This document shows positions 48,188-58,220 of a DNA stretch of 64,000 bases, in pieces. The stretch comes from Leptobrachium leishanense (Eukaryota; Chordata; Amphibia; Anura; Megophryidae): assembly GCA_009667805.1 (NCBI GenBank), contig CM019072.1, forward strand, positions 35,271,519-35,335,518, written 5' to 3'. The notes below the pieces were generated by a model. The model was given only the letters and a program-made list of their open reading frames with translations. It searched no databases and was not told where the DNA came from. The position numbers were made by a program, and so were the translations under genes. Positions within the stretch are counted from its first letter, which is position 1; every line of letters begins with the position of its first letter.

Positions 48188-48564
48188 CTGAGAAGGATCA
48201 GAAACCAGGAGTTAGCTTGGGGTTCACCTGATTGATTCACATGGAGTACAATTTAATGTAATAACAGAATAATAATCAAACACCATAATAATTCAAATCT
48301 ACTACTATAATAGAAGAAGAAAGCCTGGCGTGATGACATATTGACAACCGGATGGAAGATGCTGTAGACACAGCAGTGTCTGATGTCATAACCACCCCAA
48401 GCACCTTCTAAGCACCTTATTATCCCGCACCTCACTACTCTTCTGCCTACATTGTCCCCATATTACTGTCCCATGTCATTTTGCAGTGAAATGACAGACT
48501 CTGAAACATGATAAAATACCTGCTTTCCATAAGAGGTGGTCCTGGCCGACGCGCTGATGGGTTT

Positions 48565-49254
48565 TCAGTTTGTTCGGGGTTTTTTCGCAGGTCGCCCACT
48601 CTGTCCATCATCGTCATCTCGTTTTCTTCTTGGGACATAGTTATCGGGCTCCTTGATCTTTATGAATTCCCCTCCGCACTCCACACCGTGACGCCGCCGC
48701 CAAGCTGCAGTCATAGTCGGTGTTCTGTCAGTTGCGCGCCTGATGATCTTGCCGCAGGGGCCGTTACATTGCCACCAGTGTTTTCTCAGCGCTCGCATTT
48801 CAGCGGAGAAGTGGTGCTTCACTGTAATGTTGGCTCCCGAGGCAGCATTAATGCGCTTCATGTAATGAAGAAAGACGGTCCCGTGGGCGCCATCGTCTTC
48901 TTTCTTGGTAACATGCATGTACGCATGGATCATCTCGTGAAGGAGTGACTCCACCACATCCTTCCTCGGCCGTTGTTTCAGGATTGGCTCACTGAGCCGG
49001 ATGACGCAGCGTCCAGTTTGATGATAGTAAAGACAAACTCCGGCTGCTCTTGTCATCCTCTTGCTCCATTCAGCCTCCACGTTGGATAATCGTCCTTTAA
49101 AGAACATGTGGTTGAATTGCCGGAGCAAGCAGCGGATGTCGGGGTTTGGGTCTATGGATTCCCAAATTGGGTCAACCACAGTCAAGCCCAGCTGTTCTGA
49201 CATCCTGGTGATGCGTAGGATAGCTTGAAACTCACGTAAAACTTCAGAGTACAT
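48565..49254 (-). CDS. SPRTN-like (Spartan) metalloprotease, copy 2
   Basis: Encodes the same 229 residues as 25766-26455; by eye the two frames show no nucleotide difference. It keeps the HEMIH zinc-protease site (106-110), His124 and the Cys/His zinc-binding subdomain, and likewise lacks the VCP-, PCNA- and ubiquitin-binding tail. Its upstream flank begins to diverge from copy 1 at the T-run near 49371, about 120 bp before the start codon. It is antisense in the CPNE2 intron. Expression is not shown; the identity may reflect recent gene conversion or purifying selection. Confidence 0.85.
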   Translation of the reverse strand: MYSEVLREFQAILRITRMSEQLGLTVVDPIWESIDPNPDIRCLLRQFNHMFFKGRLSNVEAEWSKRMTRAAGVCLYYHQTGRCVIRLSEPILKQRPRKDVVESLLHEMIHAYMHVTKKEDDGAHGTVFLHYMKRINAASGANITVKHHFSAEMRALRKHWWQCNGPCGKIIRRATDRTPTMTAAWRRRHGVECGGEFIKIKEPDNYVPRRKRDDDDGQSGRPAKKPRTN

Positions 49255-49952
49255 ATTGTCGTCTTCAGTATAGCGCAGGTGAGTGAATTGGAGTGACCGT
49301 GCACGTGATATAGACCAGCATTCCGCTGTGATGTCATACTGAACATTCTAACAGCACACACTGCTGGGCTTTTTTTTTTGTATTGCTTTATTAGTTAATT
49401 TTTGTATTGAAACACATTAAGTAATTTCTTTTTTATTATTAGTAAGCGTATTAACCTGCATACTCCTCAGTTAAATGCCTCATCGGTCTCATAGTGCAGC
49501 TTTAACCCCTTGGTGACCAGGCGGTTTTTACGAAAACCCGTCCTTTAGTGCCAGCTGCTGTTTTTACGTTTCTGCGCTGTTTGAATTTAGGTCAAATTTT
49601 CCTCTTACTCATTTATGCAACCCACACATATTATATACCGTTTTTCCTGCCAATGAATGGAATTTCTAAAGATACCATTATTTCCATCATATCTTATAAT
49701 TTACTATAAATAAAAATGAAATATGATGAAAAGGTGGAAGAATCCCACTTTTTCAAAATTGAATCCTCCAAATCTACAGACGCCAAAAAAAAAGACCCCG
49801 GTTAAATAGTGTCAAAATTTTGTCCTGAGATTAGAAATACCCAATTTTTACATGTTTTTGCTTTTTAACCCCTTCACCGCTGAGCCAGTTCACCTCTGTG
49901 CACTGAGCTCATTCTGACCGTTTTATGCTCATAATGTTTAGATGCCAGCATA

Positions 49953-50360
49953 GGCTAGGGTCAGACGAAGGCATTTTTCACGTCGACGTCAAAAAGTGCG
50001 TTGATGCGTCCAAACGCATTTTTTCACGGAAGGCGCGATAGCGGTCATACGATGCGCAATTTCGGCTGTATTTTTTTGATGGAGTTATAAAAAACAAATG
50101 GATGTGATGTTGGCTGGACAGTGCAGCGTCTGACGTCTCCTAATCACACACGCCTCTATGCCGACGCAGCGCACTCTGTGCGTCAGTACTAGCGGTTTCA
50201 CGTTCTAAAAAAAATGCGTTCGCTTGCGTTGCGCGGCCAGACTTTCGTGCGGCCGTACTTCGTATATTGGCCTTCATTGGACGTCATTTGCTGCTACTAC
50301 GGCCGTAATAAAGTGCGTCTCAATGTACGTTCGCACTGCCTTCGTCTGACCCCCCCAGCC
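49953..50360. mobile_element. Harbinger-like MITE in copy 2
   Basis: Counterpart of 27151-27554 with the same ends. Its right end abuts the TTAA used by the piggyBac-like element starting at 50361. Confidence 0.75.
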
Positions 50361-51515
50361 TTAACCCCTTCTCTGCGGAGGACGCGCTCAGCGCGTCCTC
50401 CCTTTGGGGCCAGCGTTCGGCCAGGTTCCGGCCGATCGCTGGGCCCCCCGGTGCAGGGTGACATCCTCGATGTTAGCGCCCAGCACCCGGAACCGCCGCT
50501 GGCCTAATTAGGTGTCATCGCGGCGGCGCGATGACACCTAATTTAGGCCCCCCCCCCCGCATGTGCGGAGGAGGTGCCTGAAAGGGAGGGGGAGGTCCTT
50601 CGGACCTCTCTCCCTCCCGATCGCCGACGTTGCGGGGGTTAATCCAGGCACCGTTTGGAAGGGCACAGCCTGCCCTTGCTAACGATACCTGGAATTAACC
50701 CCATGGGGGCTGGATCAAGAATCGGCACCGAAAAGCGCCGGTTCGTGATCCTTTCCCGGAGCTGGCTGACATCTTGGATGTCGGCCAAGCTTCCGGGAAT
50801 GCCCCCTGAGGACTGGCGTCATCGTGCATAGCACGATGACGCCAGTCCTGGAGTTAACCCCTAACTGCCACCAATGGTGGAGATGGGGGGGTTCATTGGA
50901 ACCCCCCATCTCCCGATCCGTGGCAGTTAGGGGTTAATGTTTGGTATTGTTGGATCGGCCAGAGCATGGCCGTTCCAACAATATCAAACTTGACTATGAA
51001 ATAATTTTTTTTTTTTTTTTTAAAAATAAGGGTTTTTTTCTTTTTTTTTTGGTTCGTTAATGCAGCAATATTGTTCCCATTTCAATTATAATGTGAACAA
51101 TGATGCTGCACTAAGGATTTTTGTATGCGGTGCGTTTGTTAAAAATCGCGTAATTTTCCCCAAAAAAATGTAACGAGACCCCATCTCTAATTTTTTTAAC
51201 AAGCGCACCCCATACAAAATATAACCACAATTGCTCACATGTTAAAATGTGAAAAAGAAACACTTTACACGTTGTAAATTATTGAAAATTCATATTTTAT
51301 TGCATTTTTTGTTATAATATACAGACAGGTCATGACATATACATATAATAATGACATATTATGAATCTGTCGAGTCTGACGGAAAGAACGATATATAATA
51401 TGTCTGGGTCATATACTAAAATAAGCCTTCAAAACACGTTTAAACATGATGAGCAAAACCGGTAAAAATGACCTCAGCACAGAGGTGTGCAAAGCCTCAG
51501 CAGCGAAAGGGTTAA
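50361..51515. mobile_element. piggyBac-like non-autonomous element, copy-2-specific
   Basis: TTAA target duplications (50361-50364, 51512-51515) flank the ends CCCCTTCTCTGCGGAGGACG and GCCTCAGCAGCGAAAGGG. Copy 1 has a single TTAA at 27555-27558 (CAGCC/TTAA/AGCAGG), the exact empty site. The left half is a series of hairpins (50506-50548, 50811-50850, 50865-50937); the right half is AT-rich. No transposase. Confidence 0.95.
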
Positions 51516-51670
51516 AGTAGGTGTCATACGGAACATTCTGACAACACACACTGCAGGGCTTTTTGTAGTTTTTTTTTTTGGTTTTGCTTTTTTAGTTAAT
51601 TTTTGTATTGAAACACGTTTAGTCATTTCTCTATTATTATTAGTAAGTGTTTTAACCTGCATACTCCTCA

Positions 51671-53536
51671 TGTAACAGTTTTCTACATTCTGAGGAAAGA
51701 AGGCAATGGTGAGCTCAGCAACAAAAAAAGGCCTGGACGTCCTAGGAAGACAACAGTCTTCCTAGGGGGGGGGGAGTGGCGTCCGCAGCCCATTCCGTTA
51801 GGGTTTGCACCAATTTATTTGGGTTTGCACCATTTATTAACTTAAAATTTATATTTAGGAGATTTTGCTCAAAATATACATTTTTCAGGTGAAAAAAGTG
51901 CATTGATCAATTCCTAAATCAACTCCCTACGGCCAGATTGCTTATGTTCAATGACCAGGCAGCAGTATATAATAAATGGTTAAATTTAGGCAAAAAAAAG
52001 TTTGCTTTAAGCTAATGAAATTCGATCGCAAATATATCCGATCAATAAATGAAAACCAATATATAAAAAAGCAGCCGTGCCTAAGCAATCATCTAAGCGT
52101 TGCATTTAAACAATATAGTGTTTACTTCCAGCTAATAAACTTCAATCATAGATGTCTTGAATCAACGGATAAGAACTAATATATAGACGGTAAACATATC
52201 CACACCAAGAATTAAGTTCTAAGTACCCCTGTTCCACTCTCATCAATCAGAAGAGATTTTATAACCTCTGGCATTACGTAATTAAGGTTAACTTGAAATC
52301 CTCATGTATATCTCGGTGTTCAGCAGTCAATCTTTCATTGAATAGCAACACATAATTTCAGCGTATAAGTAGGCTGATAAGCGCAATCTCTAGGCGTGAA
52401 GCTGCATAGACTACCATCGACCTTAAATAAGGCACAGTGGTAGAGTCCAGAGCCCGCAGTCAAAGCAGTGCGAGCAGGTCTACAACCAAAAATTACCAGC
52501 AAGTAGGAAGCCTCACAGCTATGCTCTCCTTGATTGGGAGTTGAGACCTAGAACATGTAGAACCCTCTAGCGTTAAGTAGTTAACCAAAAGCCGTGCTCT
52601 CCTTCAGTGTGGGACCTTCGAACATTCGACCGTTAACCAAAAGTGGCACCAGTGCTCTCCTTGAAATGGGAGCTTCATAAATCTATATGCCAACAAAGTA
52701 AACGCGTAAATATATTAGGGGCTCATTGCCACAGCAACACAGCATGAAATGCCATCTGTAGGGAGTCGGGGACCACAAATCCATAAAAGACCAGCATAGA
52801 AAGAGTTGCTGCACAATATCAAATAGTCACCCAACATGGAAGGACAAACTGTTAGAAACTTCCCATTATGGAAACGAAGTTGGCTTTTTCAAGAGCTGAT
52901 TTGTATTGCACTGCCGATGCCTTATATAGTCTGTCAATACTCGGAATACCGGAAACATTAGTGGTGTGTGACGCACCAAGATTTAAACAACCAGTCATGT
53001 TCTGAGAGCTGTCTAATGTCACGTAGATTATCTTGTGTATAAAAAATCCCAACCACCCGATTTCTTATGGACATAGACACGTGATCCACAGAGAGCCAAT
53101 CCTAATCTAAGGCCAATCGCTGTGTATCCAGATTGTATCAAAATAAACACTTCAAGAATTATATTAATATAGCAAGAAATTAGATAAACATCTGCTGGAT
53201 ATACCCGGCTATAGAGAAGCAAATTTTTTAAAATATTCGGATTAGCCCAAAATATCTCAATCATATGGACAACTATGGCAAAGGATCCAAAAAATAGATC
53301 ACATACAGGTCTTAACCACCAGTCCGACGTGTCAATGACCAGGAGATATAAGTCAGGGTTACAAATGACCCCAGGATCAACACTCGGGGTTTGAACCAAT
53401 CACAGTCACATAAGGTTCACAGTATAGACTGCCAACTACGTTGCAGCAGAACTCTGATTAGGCAGGCAGAAAACCAATATTGAATATACATACATAAATA
53501 CATTGAGAAACCAAAAAATAAAAAAACGACAAATAT
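51671..53536. other. Duplicated intron stretch of copy 2
   Basis: Colinear with 27725-28514 and 30118-31080, containing the Tc1 empty site at 52361. 53332-53536 is absent from copy 1. No gene recognised. Confidence 0.5.
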
Positions 53537-53629
53537 AATAATCTGTGATGAAGGGGGCAAATGTGTTTAATCCATTCGGGAACAATGTCCCTAACTGATA
53601 AATCCAATACGCCTCTCATCGGCACAATT

Positions 53630-53913
53630 TTAACCCTTTCACGGCTGAGGACGTGTGGGGAATGTCCTCATTGACTCCTGAGGAAAGATAGGGGTGGAGA
53701 AAGGGGTTCCTTTGACCCTGATATCACCCGACTGTTGGCAGCTAGCAGGGTCATGTTTGGTATCATTAGGAAGGCCAGAGCATGGCCTTTCCAATGATAC
53801 CAAACATGACCAGGTTTAAAATAAATAAAAAATAAATAAAAAAAATAATTAAAAAAAAAAGTTTTTTTTTTTTTTTTTTAAGATGTGAAACGGCTCAGCA
53901 GTGAAGGGGTTAA
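53630..53913. mobile_element. piggyBac-like MITE inside the Penelope relic
   Basis: TTAACCCTTTCACGGCTGAG at the left and CGGCTCAGCAGTGAAGGGGT then TAA at the right; TTAA at both borders (53630-53633, 53910-53913). The interior holds an inverted pair CATGTTTGGTATCATTAGGA / TTCCAATGATACCAAACATG and a T-run. Non-coding. Confidence 0.92.
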
Positions 53914-54552
53914 ATTAAAATTACCGTGTCGCGGACCTTGATTGACTTGTGCTATGACCATAAATCTTAGGTCAGTAGAGTTACCGGAGTGCTCATTACG
54001 TAGATGCCTCGAGATAGGAGTCTCTCGCTCCTATCTAACTGATCTCACGTGCTCCTGCGCACGTGTTTTTAGAGGCCTTCTAGTCTTCCCCACGTACTGT
54101 TACCCACAATTACAGATGAGGAGATCGACAACTCCCCTAGTATTGCAGTTTGAGAAGCTCTTCACTGGGTATTCTTCGTCTCCACTGGCATTAAAGAATG
54201 ATTATTTTATGTTGTGCAATGAAGGGACATGCTTTGCATCTACCGCACTTAAAAGTGCCCTTGAGTGTAGTCTTGAGCCATTGCTGTTGGGAATCTCTTT
54301 TTACAACATAATCACTGATATTCCGACAGCGTCTCGATGTAATCGAGACTTTAGGAGTCAACACTTTTTTAAGATGTTTGTCTTGTGTTGGGATCGGGCA
54401 AAAACGGTCGCATGTAGTTTTCACAGCTTGCCACCCTGTGTCATAAATCCCAATCAGACGTATCTTATTTTCTTCATGTCGATTGTCTTCAATCCTATTA
54501 GGGACGAATTCCTTGCTATCGCTTTGTAATGCTCGTTTAAAGGCTGCTTTAA

Positions 54553-54883
54553 GGCCCCGTTCACACTGTGCGATTTGAAAATCGCGCGACTTTCTGCGCA
54601 TTTTTCATATTCGCGACATGGTGCGATAATGTCGCGCGACGTCGCTGTTTTGTGCGATTTTTGCAAAGCACCACCAATACAAATCGCAAAATCTCAGATA
54701 GCAAATTGCAAAAAAAGGGTCATGTACCAGCGACCTGCTTCTGCGACGCGCGACATCTTGCGACAGGATGTGAACAGCTCCATTGAAATGCACTGGAGAA
54801 GCTTCACAGCGCGTCGTTGCGCGGATTTTGCTGCGACGTCGCGGCAAAATCCGCGCGATAAATCGCAGAGTGTGAACGGAGCC
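54553..54883. mobile_element. Harbinger-like MITE, copy-2-specific
   Basis: The ends GGCCCCGTTCACACTGTGCG and AGAGTGTGAACGGAGCC are inverted repeats bordered by TTAA/TAA. Copy 1 has the uninterrupted sequence GGCTGCTTTTAAACAGCGG near 39841. The interior is rich in GCGACG/CGCGAT words. Confidence 0.93.
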
Positions 54884-55194
54884 TTAAACAGCGGTTCGGG
54901 TAACCCTTTTCTCTGGACATGCTGTGTAAGCCTCGAGCTTTAATCTTGAATTCTTCGACAGTGGAACACACCCGCCGTAGGCGTAAGTATTGTCCGATAG
55001 GGATTCCCTTTTTGAGAGGAATCGGATGAAAGCGATTCCAATTTAGCAAGCTGTTAGTGGCTGTAGTTTAACGATGGAGTGTTGTAGCTATTTCGCCTAG
55101 ATCTGCTTTGGAGATTGTGAAATCCAGAAAATTAATTATTTTATTTTTTTTACCATTTGCTAACCTTTACTCAGGATGGTGGGAAAAACATGTT

Positions 55195-55869
55195 GGCCCC
55201 TATTACATTCTTCACGCAAAATATTTTTTTGGCGCGCAGCGTTAAGCGTTATCGCTCGAAAATTAACGGTGGTATTACAATCCTCGCGCATTTTCTCATC
55301 CGTCCGAAAATAATGTTCGTAAAAATGACGCGCAAAACGAAGAGTAATACGCGCGCAGTAACGTAGCGCACATAAATAAGTGTGCAGACTGGTTTTTTTT
55401 CCGCGGGATTCGGCCAATCAGAATTAAGAACCTTAATTGACATCAATTTACCTTAATTGACTCACTTACGTTTTTGCGCCTGTCAAAGTAAATCTGAGTA
55501 TACATGCTGCAGCAATAATAAAAACACGCACGAATTCACAATTTTGTTTGGGTATGTGTAGAATGTGTAACTATACTCAGCTGTGTTTTTTTTTCTTCGT
55601 GCTGGTGTTTTTCGTTTCGGCCAAAACGTTCTCATTTGCAGTTACCTCCAGCTTTTCAAAGACGTTAAAATTATGCATTTGCGCTCACAATGTTAAGTAT
55701 AGGACGCGCACAGTTCCTCACGCTCTCGCAGGTCCATCCGCGTTAAACGATAACGCGCATCGTTTGCGTGAACGACGTAATACGACGTTCAGCGCAAAGG
55801 GTTTTGCCACTCGCGCAAATGCGCATTTGCGCGGGCAAAAACAAATGCACGAAGAATGTAATAGGGGCC
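55195..55869. mobile_element. Complete GGCCCCTATTACATTC MITE, 675 bp
   Basis: The ends GGCCCCTATTACATTCTTC and GAAGAATGTAATAGGGGCC are exact 19-bp inverted repeats, flanked by GTT on both sides (55192-55194, 55870-55872). The interior is full of GCGCAAA/TTTGCGC words. Family members: 40161-40758 (truncated), 56144-56842 and an antisense relic near 59125-59260. Confidence 0.9.
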
Positions 55870-55872
55870 GTT

Positions 55873-56143
55873 GTCTTTAGCCCTGAGATGCAATAATTTT
55901 TAACACATTTGTTGGTATGGAAAAGATATATCGACGATATTTTTATAATCTGGTCTGGAAATGAAGACCCTTATTAAGGAGTTTGTTCAGCTACTGAATA
56001 TTAATCAACTGAACTTGAAATTCACTATGGAAATAAAAAAGCGAAATCCAGAAAATTAATTTTTTCCTATCTCCAAAGTAGATTTGGGTGGAATAGCTAC
56101 AATAGCAATCTGGCCGTCGGTGCCCTTTTTTTCACCCGATTGT
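55873..56143 (+). pseudogene. Penelope-like RT fragment, plus strand
   Basis: Forward reading gives VWKRYIDDIFIIWSGNED, containing the catalytic Y-I-D-D box, then (after a frameshift) EFVQLLNINQLNLKFTMEI and PISKVDLGGIAT. This is the RT palm of a Penelope-like element, opposite in orientation to the minus-strand relic at 53537-55165, with the 675-bp MITE between them. Confidence 0.88.
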
Positions 56144-56842
56144 GTGCTCTATTAACTGTTTCGCGCGAAAACGCATTTGCGTCGCTATTTAACGCGCGTA
56201 AATTAACGTTGGTCTTATATTCCAAGTGCTTTTTGTCATCCGTCAAAAAATAACACGCGTAAAAAAGACACGCAAAAACGCGCGCACATTAACGCTGCGC
56301 GCAGAAATCGGTGGGCAATCAGAATTAAGAACACAATGGTCTCCCGTTCAGTTTTTGCGCCTGTCAAAATCAATCTATATATCAAGCGTATATATGCTGC
56401 AGCAATAATAAAAACACGCACAACTTCTCCATTTTATTGTTTGGGTATGTGTAGAATGTGTAACTATACTGTGCTGTATTTTTTTTTTTTTTGTGCTGTT
56501 GTATTTGGTTTCGGCCAGAACGTTCAGATTTGCCGTTACCACCAGCTTTTCAAAGACGTTAAAATAATGCGCGCAAACGTTGTCTGTTAAAATTTACGCA
56601 TAGATTGTAATACCATCCGCGTAACAGCGCACAAACGCATTTGCGCTTACAATGTTAAGTATAGGACGCGCAAAGTACATTACGCTTACGTAGGGTTCAC
56701 GCAGGTTCACCCGCGGTAGACGTTAACATGCATTTTTTACGCGGACATTGTAATACGACGTTCTGCGCAAAGGGATTTTCCCCTCGCGTTAATGCGTTTT
56801 TGCGCACGCGTTAACGTTTGCACGAAGAATGTAATAGAGCCC
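56144..56842. mobile_element. Diverged copy of the GGCCCCTATTACATTC MITE
   Basis: The right end GCACGAAGAATGTAATAGAG then CCC and internal words (AATGTTAAGTATAGGACGCG, CAGCTTTTCAAAGACGTTAA, TGGGTATGTGTAGAATGTGT) match 55195-55869. The left end is degenerate (GTGCTCTATTAACTGTTTCG). Confidence 0.75.
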
Positions 56843-57312
56843 TGTGTCTTTTAAAATACATATTTATGTTTTTTTATATTTCTTTATTAAATCAAACTTT
56901 TGCTTTCAAAAAGTTTACTCAATGTTCTGATCATCACGGGTTAGGCCCATTTTTGCCAATTTCGGTTTCTGTATCGGTCCCTTTCTTTTTGAATTTCAAG
57001 CTATTCATCATGAACCAAATAAGGGGCATCTAAAATGTCGATGTAGGATGTGAAAGAGGACCTCTTCACCCAACATTGGGGTGTGCCTGGGCACCCCTTG
57101 CGCATCCCTATGCCATAGGGCCTATGCCCAAGCCACAAGCAAGAGCAGAATAACGTATCCAGCTCCAGATGATCTCTTATCTGGAGGGGAATAGGGGTAT
57201 ATATATATTTGTATGAAAAGTCCCAATACTAAGCCCACTCACGCCAAATTTCAAACACCATGGACCTGAGTGCAATATCCCAAAGGTGTGTATAAAGAAG
57301 AACAAGTAGGAT
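56843..57312. other. Intron stretch with a repeat fragment
   Basis: Begins with sequence resembling the copy-1-specific 27915-28050 fragment in reverse. Nothing else recognised. Confidence 0.4.
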
Positions 57313-57535
57313 AGCACATCAGGATGTGCGTAGATAAAAACAAAAAATTTATTGAAAATACATATTAAAACATACGGTTGCTGTCCGCTTGACCGTTTCG
57401 GCCCCTCAAGAGCCTTTATCAAGGTATAATACCTTGATAAAGGCTCTTGAGGTGCCGAAACGTCGGTCAAGCGGACAGGAACAGTATGTTTTAATATGTA
57501 TTTTTTGTTTTTATCTACGCAAATCCTGATGTGCT
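57313..57535. repeat. Long hairpin with two head-to-head hammerhead-like motifs
   Basis: The arms at 57313-57424 and 57428-57535 are near-perfect inverted copies (AGCACATCAGGATGTGCGTA, ATACATATTAAAACATACGG, CTTGACCGTTTCGGC). Each arm contains CCTTGATAAAGGCTC...GCCGAAAC facing the central AATA. The unit resembles the conserved ends of Penelope-like elements, where hammerhead ribozymes occur; CTGATGA is changed to TTGATAA here. Confidence 0.85.
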
Positions 57536-57558
57536 ATATATATATATATATATAGCTA

Positions 57559-58184
57559 TGAGCCAGTCAAACCTGCATTTTTGAAATGACTGTAAAAAAT
57601 AAACGGATGGATATTTCAAAATTTTATTGTTACTATCTTAATGTACATTAAAAAGCATTTAAGAAACAACATTCACTGTTTAAAAATAACTCCAGTAAGA
57701 TGGTGTCCTTCCCGATTGTATGGGTGATGGTGTAAATCTAACCTCAAGATTCTTCGGACGCTCGTGTTTGCCATGCCAAGCGCAGCACTCTGTCGACGCG
57801 CCGATCTCCGAGGGCTTCTTTCCACAGCAACTCTCATGCGGTCAATATTGGCGGGAGTTCGCACTGATCTCGCACTGCCACCCCTTCTGCTTCTCGTTTC
57901 ACCAATTGCTTCAAAGTTTGTCACCCACAATTTGATTGAATTAACAGACGGCACTGACTTATTTCGATTAATTAGAAAATTCTTCCGGAAACGACGCTGA
58001 GCGGCTGCATAACTACCACTCTGGTAAAACGCTTTCACAGCGAATGAACGTTGTTGTTTAGACCACTGCTCCATGACAACTGAAATGCTTAGTTGTGGGG
58101 GACACAATGGTAACCTTACTAACTCGCTCCGCCCACTTTCACGGCTCTCCCGCCCTTTTCAAAAATGCAGGTTTGACTGGCTCA
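57559..58184 (-). mobile_element. Mariner/IS630-like element with 28-bp ends
   Basis: TGAGCCAGTCAAACCTGCAT then TTTTGAAA at the left is exactly mirrored at 58157-58184. The 626-bp element encodes one antisense protein of a helix-turn-helix type and nothing else. The left border lies beside a TA microsatellite and the right beside a TG microsatellite, so a target duplication cannot be read. Confidence 0.9.
57673..58107 (-). CDS. Transposase-type helix-turn-helix protein without DDE domain
   Basis: An uninterrupted frame of 144 codons; the likely start is the internal Met of MEQWSKQQRSFAVKAFYQSG (58074). Two DNA-binding helix-turn-helix blocks are visible: SFAVKAFYQSGSYAAAQRRF, and PRRSARRQSAALGMANTSVR with ILRLDLHHHPY. 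They are separated by an Arg/Gly hook (RSRRGGSARSVRTP). This matches the N-terminal region of a mariner/IS630-like transposase family common in animals. The frame stops after GVIFKQ near the element end, so no catalytic triad can be encoded. Confidence 0.75.
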   Translation of the reverse strand: MCPPQLSISVVMEQWSKQQRSFAVKAFYQSGSYAAAQRRFRKNFLINRNKSVPSVNSIKLWVTNFEAIGETRSRRGGSARSVRTPANIDRMRVAVERSPRRSARRQSAALGMANTSVRRILRLDLHHHPYNREGHHLTGVIFKQ

Positions 58185-58187
58185 CCC

Positions 58188-58220
<33 letters not shown>

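Larger units (their letters stand above)
53537..55165 (-). pseudogene. Penelope-like element with GIY-YIG endonuclease, copy 2
   Basis: Minus strand, from high to low coordinates: DFTISKADLGEIATTLH and NSLLNWNRFHPIPLKKGI (RT thumb side), PIGQYLRLRRVCSTVEEF, a MITE (54553-54883), SDSKEFVPNRIEDNRH, GTFKCGRCKACPF, the GIY-YIG-type YVGKTRRPLKTRAQEHVRS (about 54056-54112), a piggyBac-like MITE (53630-53913) and the conserved C-terminus FISQLGTLFPNGLN (about 53560-53620). This is the RT plus GIY-YIG endonuclease order of Penelope-like elements. The catalytic RT core lies outside, and the copy has several stops. Confidence 0.9.
40785..55869. repeat. Tandem segmental duplication, copy 2
   Basis: Direct-orientation copy of 19202-40758 without the Tc1/mariner and DIRS insertions and with a piggyBac-like element and two Harbinger-like MITEs of its own. 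The match runs from the LINE 3' end at 41945 to the MITE ending at 55869. Nearly identical to copy 1 around the SPRTN-like ORF. Confidence 0.93.
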
